From the NCBI GenBank assembly GCA_016933355.1, contig JAFGBC010000087.1, positions 1-10,721 on the forward strand: a DNA stretch of 10,721 nt, given 5' to 3'. Within the stretch, counting starts at the first letter, position 1. Each line of letters starts with the position of its first letter. Both the position numbers and the translations under genes were made by a program. Below the pieces are notes generated by a model. That model saw only the letters and a program-made list of their open reading frames with translations, had not been told where the DNA came from and ran no database searches. Source of the DNA: Candidatus Aminicenantota bacterium (GTDB lineage: Bacteria > Acidobacteriota > Aminicenantia > Aminicenantales > JAFGBC01). Positions 6,676 through 10,721 of the stretch are shown here, piece after piece.

Positions 6676-8247
6676 ATGGCGACCCAAGCGACCGCATACG
6701 CGCTGGCCAATCCCTTGACGGCCTTGCTCGACAAGCCGCCGGCCGATTTCCGGCGGGCCGACTTTCTCAAGGTCATCGAACAGAAGAGGCTGGAACGGAT
6801 CACGTTCCACTATACGGCCCTGGACGGCAAGCTTAAGGAGCTCAAGGTCCCGGTCGCCGACGCCCGCCAGGCGGAGCTGATCCTGGCCGAGGGCGAGCGC
6901 GTCGACGGCTCCTCGCTCTTCAAGGGCATGGTCGACGCCGCACTGTCCGACCTCTACGTGGTCCCCGTCTACCGGACGGCCTTCCTGAACCCTTTCGACG
7001 AGGGGAGCCTGGACTTCATCTGCCGCTACCTGACTAAGGACGGCGACATCGCCCCCTTCACGCCCGACGCCATCCTGATCCGGGCCGTCGAGGCCTTCCG
7101 CAAGGCGACCGGATTCGACCTCCATGCCATGGGCGAGCTCGAGTTCTACCTGCTCAGCCCGGTCGACTCGCCCCTCTACCCCCATCCCAAGTCGTCCGGC
7201 TACCACGGGTCGGCGCCCTACATCAAAAGCGGCGCCATCCTCAACGAGATGGCCCGCCATATCACCCGGATCACGGGCGCCGTCAAGTACGCCCACTGCG
7301 AGAACGGCGTCATCGACAGCGTCCGGAGCGACGAGCCCGAGATCGCCGGCAAGCGGGCCGAGCAGCTCGAGGTCGAGTACCTGCCCCGGCCGGCCGAGGA
7401 GATGGCCGACAGCCTCGTCCTCGGCCGTTGGATCATCCGCAACACCGCTTATCGCCACGGCTGCGTCGCGACCTTCACGCCCAAAATCGAGGAGGGCGTC
7501 GCCGGGAGCGGCCTCCACATCCATCTCGACCTCCTCCGGAACGGCCGGAGCGTCCTCGCCGACGCGGCCGGCGAGCTGACCGAGGACGCCCGCAAGCTCA
7601 TCGGCGGGCTGTGCGAATACGCGGACAGCCTGACGGCTTTCGGGAACACGGTCTCCTCGGCCTACCTGCGGCTCGTCCCCAACCAGGAAGCGCCGACCCG
7701 GATCTGCTGGAGCAACCTGAACCGGAGCGCCCTGATCCGGGTTCCGCTCGGCTGGACCGGACTCCAGAACCTGGCCCGCCGCGTCAATTCCCAGGAGCGG
7801 ACGGACTTGGCCGATCCCTCGGGCGGACGCCAGACCGTCGAGCTCCGCTCGCCCGACGGGAGCGCCGTCCTCCATCTCTTGCTGGCCGGGATCGCCATGG
7901 CCGCCGACTGGGCTTTCCGCGAACGCCCCTCGCTTTTTCACGAGAACCTACCCCTCCAGCTCTCCGATAAGCTATACGTCAGGGGGAATATTTTCGCCGA
8001 CAAGGCGTTGCTCGACCGGCTGCCCGTGCTGCCGGCCTCCTGCGTCGCATCGAGCCAAATCCTGCTCAAGAAGCGCGAGCTCTACGAGCGGGACGGCATC
8101 TTCCCGCCCAGCGTCATCGACTATGTCGCCCGGCTCCTCCAGGCCGAGAACGACGAGACGATGAACAAGACGCTGGCCGGCCTGCCGGCCGACGACCGGC
8201 TCCACAAGATCCGCAGGATCATGCACAAGGACCTCCACCGGCATTGA
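6676..8247 (+). CDS. Glutamine-synthetase-family ligase (divergent GlnA-like)
   Basis: A 523-residue cytoplasmic enzyme that is longer than typical GS-I (about 470). Family motifs are in order: VDGSS (76-80), GELEFYL (153-159, metal ligands Glu154/Glu156), HCENG (207-211), ATFTPK then GSGLHIH (277-283, His281 for nucleotide), AYLRLVPNQEAP (329-340), NRSALIRVP (349-357) and VELRSPDGSA (388-397, Glu389 and Arg391). These make ATP-dependent amide formation on a glutamate-like substrate likely. HCENG and EQLEVEY (229-235) are separated by a stretch about 15 residues longer than in the usual HHExxxGQHE block. No NLYDLPP-type adenylylation tyrosine site is seen. The divergence means it may be a gamma-glutamyl ligase for another amine rather than the housekeeping enzyme. 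The ATG at 6676 is chosen because AGGAG (6662-6666) is nine bases before it but abuts the ATG at 6667. The URO-D-like gene starts one base after its stop. Confidence 0.87.
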   Translation: MATQATAYALANPLTALLDKPPADFRRADFLKVIEQKRLERITFHYTALDGKLKELKVPVADARQAELILAEGERVDGSSLFKGMVDAALSDLYVVPVYRTAFLNPFDEGSLDFICRYLTKDGDIAPFTPDAILIRAVEAFRKATGFDLHAMGELEFYLLSPVDSPLYPHPKSSGYHGSAPYIKSGAILNEMARHITRITGAVKYAHCENGVIDSVRSDEPEIAGKRAEQLEVEYLPRPAEEMADSLVLGRWIIRNTAYRHGCVATFTPKIEEGVAGSGLHIHLDLLRNGRSVLADAAGELTEDARKLIGGLCEYADSLTAFGNTVSSAYLRLVPNQEAPTRICWSNLNRSALIRVPLGWTGLQNLARRVNSQERTDLADPSGGRQTVELRSPDGSAVLHLLLAGIAMAADWAFRERPSLFHENLPLQLSDKLYVRGNIFADKALLDRLPVLPASCVASSQILLKKRELYERDGIFPPSVIDYVARLLQAENDETMNKTLAGLPADDRLHKIRRIMHKDLHRH

Positions 8248-8248
8248 A

Positions 8249-9295
8249 ATGATGACCCCCCGCGAGCGCTGGCAGGCCGTCCTCGCCCGCGCCGGGCCGG
8301 ACCGTCTGCCCATGGACTACTGGGCGACGGACGAGGCGACGGCGGCCGTGATGCGCCGCCTGGGCGTCGGGTCCAAAGAGGAAGCCCTCCGGGCGCTCCA
8401 TGTGGACTATGTCGTCAAGGTCGCGCCTCGCTACGTCGGCCCTCCGTTGCTTCCGGACACGGACGTTTTCGGCCGCCGGTTCCGGGACGTCGACTACGGG
8501 GCGGGCGCCTACCGGGAGTGCGTCCGGAATCCGCTCGCCGGCTTCAAGTCCGTCTCAGAGATCGAACGGAGTTACCGCTGGCCGAGCCCGGATTGGTGGG
8601 ATTATAGCGTGATCGGGGGGCAGACCCGCGGAAACGAGAATTATCCCGTCCAGGGCGGGGGCTCCGAGCCTTTCCTGGTTTACAAGGAGTTGCGCGGCGA
8701 CGAGCAGTCCCTAGCGGACTTCATCGAGAATCCCGAGATCGCCCATTACCTGCTGGACAAGCTGTTCGACCTGGCCTATACGGACACGCTGCGAACCCTC
8801 GAACAGGGTCGAGGGCGGATCCTCCTCTGCTACGTGGCCGAGGACATGGGAGGCCAGTCCGACCTCATGTTCTCGCCGGCGCATATACGGGAGTTCCTGC
8901 TCCCCGGCATGAAGCGCGTCATCGACCTCGCCCATCAGGCCGGCGCCTACGTTTTCCATCACAACGACGGCGCCTGCCGCCGGATCATCCCCGATCTGGT
9001 CGGCCTGGGCATCGACATCCTCAACCCGGTCCAGTGGCGCTGTCCGGGCATGGAGCGGGAAGGGCTCAAGCGGGACTTCGGGGACCGTCTCGTCTTCCAC
9101 GGCGGGATGGACAACCAGCGGACGCTGCCGTTCGGGACGGTGGAGGACGTCCGGCGCGAAGTCCTGGACAACATCCGCATCCTGGGCGCGGGCGGCGGCT
9201 ATATCCTGGCGCCCTGCCACAATATTCAGTCCAACACGCCGCCCGAGAATATCGTCGCGATGTACGAGACGGGGTACGCGGAAGGGCGGGTCTGA
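8249..9295 (+). CDS. Uroporphyrinogen decarboxylase-like (URO-D superfamily) protein, HHxDGA type
   Basis: A 348-residue soluble protein with the URO-D/methyltransferase TIM-barrel pattern: ELRGDEQSLADF near 147-158, AEDMGGQSDLMFSP (197-210), FHHNDGACRRIIPDL (236-250), GIDILNPVQWRCPGM (254-268), FHGGMDNQRTLPFGT (283-297) and GGGYILAPCHNIQSNTPPENI (315-335). True HemE reads differently at its N-terminus, and the cobalamin/CoM methyltransferases MtaA and CmuA have an HxCGN-type zinc motif. This protein belongs to the HHxDGA subgroup, common in Planctomycetes-like and related genomes, whose reaction is not established. Possible jobs are methyl or one-carbon transfer or decarboxylation of an unknown substrate. 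It is translated from the glutamine-synthetase-like operon, with a one-base gap and no clear Shine-Dalgarno, so coupling is likely. The ATG at 8252 is an equally possible start. Confidence 0.84.
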   Translation: MMTPRERWQAVLARAGPDRLPMDYWATDEATAAVMRRLGVGSKEEALRALHVDYVVKVAPRYVGPPLLPDTDVFGRRFRDVDYGAGAYRECVRNPLAGFKSVSEIERSYRWPSPDWWDYSVIGGQTRGNENYPVQGGGSEPFLVYKELRGDEQSLADFIENPEIAHYLLDKLFDLAYTDTLRTLEQGRGRILLCYVAEDMGGQSDLMFSPAHIREFLLPGMKRVIDLAHQAGAYVFHHNDGACRRIIPDLVGLGIDILNPVQWRCPGMEREGLKRDFGDRLVFHGGMDNQRTLPFGTVEDVRREVLDNIRILGAGGGYILAPCHNIQSNTPPENIVAMYETGYAEGRV

Positions 9296-9308
9296 ACCGG
9301 AGCGCGCC

Positions 9309-10544
9309 CTAGAAGGCCGTAACTTTAACGTCGTCGAAGTAGCCGACGACCTTGGCCGCGCCGGCCGACCCGCTGCGCAGGATGAGCTGCTTGACGGCGC
9401 CGCCCGCCTTCCACGAGCCGCCGGCCCCCAAGTCGACTTCGTTGAGGTTCAGCCGAATGCGGCTTGTCCGGACGTCCCACGTCAGCCGCACCCTGTACCA
9501 GGCGTCGCGGCCGAGTTTAGCCTTTAGCGGGAAATCGCGGTAGGCTCCCTTGGATCGATGTTTGACCGCGCCGTCGGGCATGATCCGGATGACGAAGCGG
9601 GCCTTGGGCGAGGCCGTCCAGGCGGCCTGGTCGGAAAGGAATACGTCGATCGGACCCGTGTTGCCGGAGGGCAGGTAGAAATTGAAAAACGCCTGTCCGT
9701 AGGCGACGTCGACGAAGGATTTCGTGCAGTCCGCCAGCCCGGACGTCTTGAGGACGTCGTTGACTTTGAGCGCGTATCTTCCGCTGACGGAGCGGTCGTC
9801 GCTCACTCCCGAACCGTCGCGCGCCTTCCAGCCCTGAAGCTTGCCCGTGTCGAAATTCGTGGAGAACCTCGGCTTGGATTTCACGTCGGCCGTGAGCTTG
9901 ATATCGTCGAAGTAGACGTGGACGGGCGCGGCGCCGGCCGAGCTGCTCCGGAAGACGACCTGCTTGACCTTAGGGCCGAAGGCGGCCGGTTCGGCATAGC
10001 CTTTATCGCTGCCGTTGACGGACAGAAGATACTCGTCGTAGGACGTGTCCCAGGACAGGACGAGGTTCGTCCAGGCGTTGACGGCGGCACGGGCTTCGGA
10101 CGGGAAGTCGCGGTACTTGCCGTCGTTGTAGTACTGGATCTTCCCGTCGAGCATGACGCGCAGCGAGACGACCGCGTTGGGCGTCGCCGCCCAGGCGGCC
10201 TGGTCGCTGATCAGGATGTCGAAGGGCGCGGCGTTTCCGGTCGGGATGAACATCCAGAGCTCCAGGCGCCCGCGCGGGGAGGCCGGGAAGATCTTGTAGC
10301 AGTCGGCCAGCCCTCCGCCCGTGCTGTCATCGGCCATTTTCAGGGAGCGCGTCCCGCTGTAGCCGCGACCGGACGTCACGTAGGAGCCGGGGAGGGCCCC
10401 CCAGCCTTGAAGGGTTCCGTCGTCGAAGTTGCTGAAGAAGCGGACGACCTCCGCTTCCTCCGGAACGATTCCCGAAGATCCGAGACTCGCGGCCGTCAGT
10501 CCGACGACCGAGAACAGAATCATCCACCGCCCTTGACGCATCAT
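9309..10544 (-). CDS. Secreted protein of two tandem beta-sandwich-like repeats
   Basis: A 411-residue protein with a signal peptide (MMRQGRWMILFSVVGLTAAS, cleavage likely before about residue 30) and two similar domains, about residues 34-219 and 225-411. Each has NFD.G.LQGW at its start, GLADC.K.F, a conserved SDQAAW, GKYRDFP or GAYRDFP, a W-rich strand and an ending SSAGAAPVHVYFDDIK or GSAGAAKVVGYFDDVK. The alternating hydrophobic strands and the terminal FDDIK/FDDVK strand are typical of concanavalin/LamG-like jelly-roll domains that bind sugars or proteins. One Cys per repeat (residues 82 and 273) sits in the same place. No catalytic motif is visible. The ATG at 10544 is preferred because GGAGG (10553-10557) is eight bases upstream; the ATG at 10601 would lie in the -10 element. 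The family is not identified; adhesin or polysaccharide-binding roles are guesses. Confidence 0.74.
   Translation of the reverse strand: MMRQGRWMILFSVVGLTAASLGSSGIVPEEAEVVRFFSNFDDGTLQGWGALPGSYVTSGRGYSGTRSLKMADDSTGGGLADCYKIFPASPRGRLELWMFIPTGNAAPFDILISDQAAWAATPNAVVSLRVMLDGKIQYYNDGKYRDFPSEARAAVNAWTNLVLSWDTSYDEYLLSVNGSDKGYAEPAAFGPKVKQVVFRSSSAGAAPVHVYFDDIKLTADVKSKPRFSTNFDTGKLQGWKARDGSGVSDDRSVSGRYALKVNDVLKTSGLADCTKSFVDVAYGQAFFNFYLPSGNTGPIDVFLSDQAAWTASPKARFVIRIMPDGAVKHRSKGAYRDFPLKAKLGRDAWYRVRLTWDVRTSRIRLNLNEVDLGAGGSWKAGGAVKQLILRSGSAGAAKVVGYFDDVKVTAF
9312..10445 (-). repeat. Internal tandem duplication in the secreted two-domain protein
   Basis: Two units of about 560 bases encode the two similar domains (10445 to about 9888, and 9872 to 9312 on the minus strand). 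Shared protein landmarks occur in the same order and at similar spacing: LQGW, GLADC, SDQAAW, YRDFP, SAGAA and YFDD. Outside these landmarks the copies differ considerably, so the duplication is old. Confidence 0.75.
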
Positions 10545-10575
10545 GGAGGCATCCTCCGCTTCGTAATCCGATGCG

Positions 10576-10591
10576 CCGCCCCGAAGGGCGG
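10576..10591 (-). other. UUCG-capped hairpin at the 5' end of the two-repeat protein's mRNA
   Basis: On the minus strand CCGCCC, a TTCG loop and GGGCGG form a six-pair all-GC stem with a tetraloop of the very stable UUCG type. It begins about two bases after the predicted transcription start (about 10593) and about 30 bases before the ATG. Such 5'-terminal stems can protect mRNA from decay; that role here is inference. Confidence 0.5.
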
Positions 10592-10599
10592 TCGGCTCC

Positions 10600-10608
10600 A
10601 CTATATCA
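10600..10608 (-). promoter_or_regulatory. Extended -10 promoter of the two-repeat protein gene
   Basis: The minus strand reads TGATATAGT, an extended -10 (TGnTATAGT). No -35 resembling TTGACA is seen 16-18 bases upstream, so it would rely on the extended element or an activator. It lies between the end of the unidentified upstream gene and the start at 10544. Confidence 0.45.
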
Positions 10609-10625
10609 TGAGCGACGCGTCCGGG

Positions 10626-10721
10626 CTAGCGCGACGGCCTTTCGAACACGGGCGCGAGACGGCGCCACAAGGCGTTGAAGCGATCCTGCGTCTCCCGATA
10701 GAGCTCCGAGCGTCCGGGGTC
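10626..10721 (-). CDS. C-terminal end of an unidentified gene (cut by window edge)
   Basis: The last 31 codons before a TAG at 10626-10628 read DPGRSELYRETQDRFNALWR then RLAPVFERPSR. The composition, with an amphipathic helix (ELYRETQDRFNALWRRL), looks like a real protein tail, and no other frame gives a comparably natural end. The distance of 81 bases to the next start, with a promoter between, suggests it is a separate unit from the two-repeat protein gene. A tail of this kind occurs in some sugar kinases, but 31 residues are too few for a call. Confidence 0.55.
   Translation of the reverse strand, partial: DPGRSELYRETQDRFNALWRRLAPVFERPSR

Noticed and set aside
6655..7941. Minus-strand open frame of 428 codons opposite the glutamine-synthetase-like gene
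   Set aside because: Same shadow pattern, no recognisable motif, and it extends across the promoter and leader of the real gene.
9283..9310. Inverted repeat AGGGCG/CGCCCT between the convergent URO-D-like and two-repeat genes, as a bidirectional terminator
   Set aside because: The loop is 16 bases, the stem is six pairs, and no T-run follows on either strand, so it is not better than chance in this GC-rich DNA.

Overview
This is a GC-rich, gene-dense bacterial chromosomal window. It holds eight complete genes and two genes cut by the window edges. There is no tRNA, rRNA, CRISPR array, insertion sequence or phage gene, and no gap longer than about 120 bases between genes. Several products carry lipoprotein or other export signals. 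The promoters look like ordinary sigma-70 types (TTGxxx, 17-18 bases, TAxxxT). The gene mix (NamZ/DUF1343 lipoprotein, SdiA-regulated-type propeller, ATP/ADP-translocase-like carrier, HHxDGA-type URO-D-like protein, divergent glutamine synthetase) fits an uncultured Gram-negative lineage such as Acidobacteriota or Candidatus Aminicenantota. That placement is inference from gene content only.

Left part (1-1894). On the minus strand, a secreted kinase-fold protein with an apparently intact active site (116-943) is followed by the start of a lipoprotein gene (1-68). Divergent from it, with overlapping promoter elements, lies a lipoprotein of the SdiA-regulated/YjiK beta-propeller family (1043-1894).

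Centre (1851-5141). A tightly packed minus-strand operon runs from a promoter at about 5113-5141. It encodes an exported PPP/Shewanella-like metallophosphatase, a second exported kinase-fold protein that has lost its catalytic Asp, and a 12-helix membrane protein of the nucleotide (NTP/NDP) exchange carrier type. Junctions are 8 bases of overlap and 1 base of gap. The last gene overlaps the SdiA-regulated-type gene tail to tail by 44 bases. I read these genes, with the first kinase, as a possible extracytoplasmic phosphorylation module: kinase, pseudokinase partner, phosphatase and a carrier that could bring nucleotide across the membrane. This is the main novel proposal of the window; the functional link is inference.

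Right part (5160-10721). A NamZ-type exo-N-acetylmuramidase lipoprotein (5213-6523) is divergent from the phosphatase operon. A two-gene plus-strand operon follows: a glutamine-synthetase-family ligase (6676-8247) and a URO-D-like protein (8249-9295). Convergent to it is a secreted protein made of two tandem beta-sandwich-like repeats (9309-10544), then the C-terminal end of an unidentified minus-strand gene (10626-10721).
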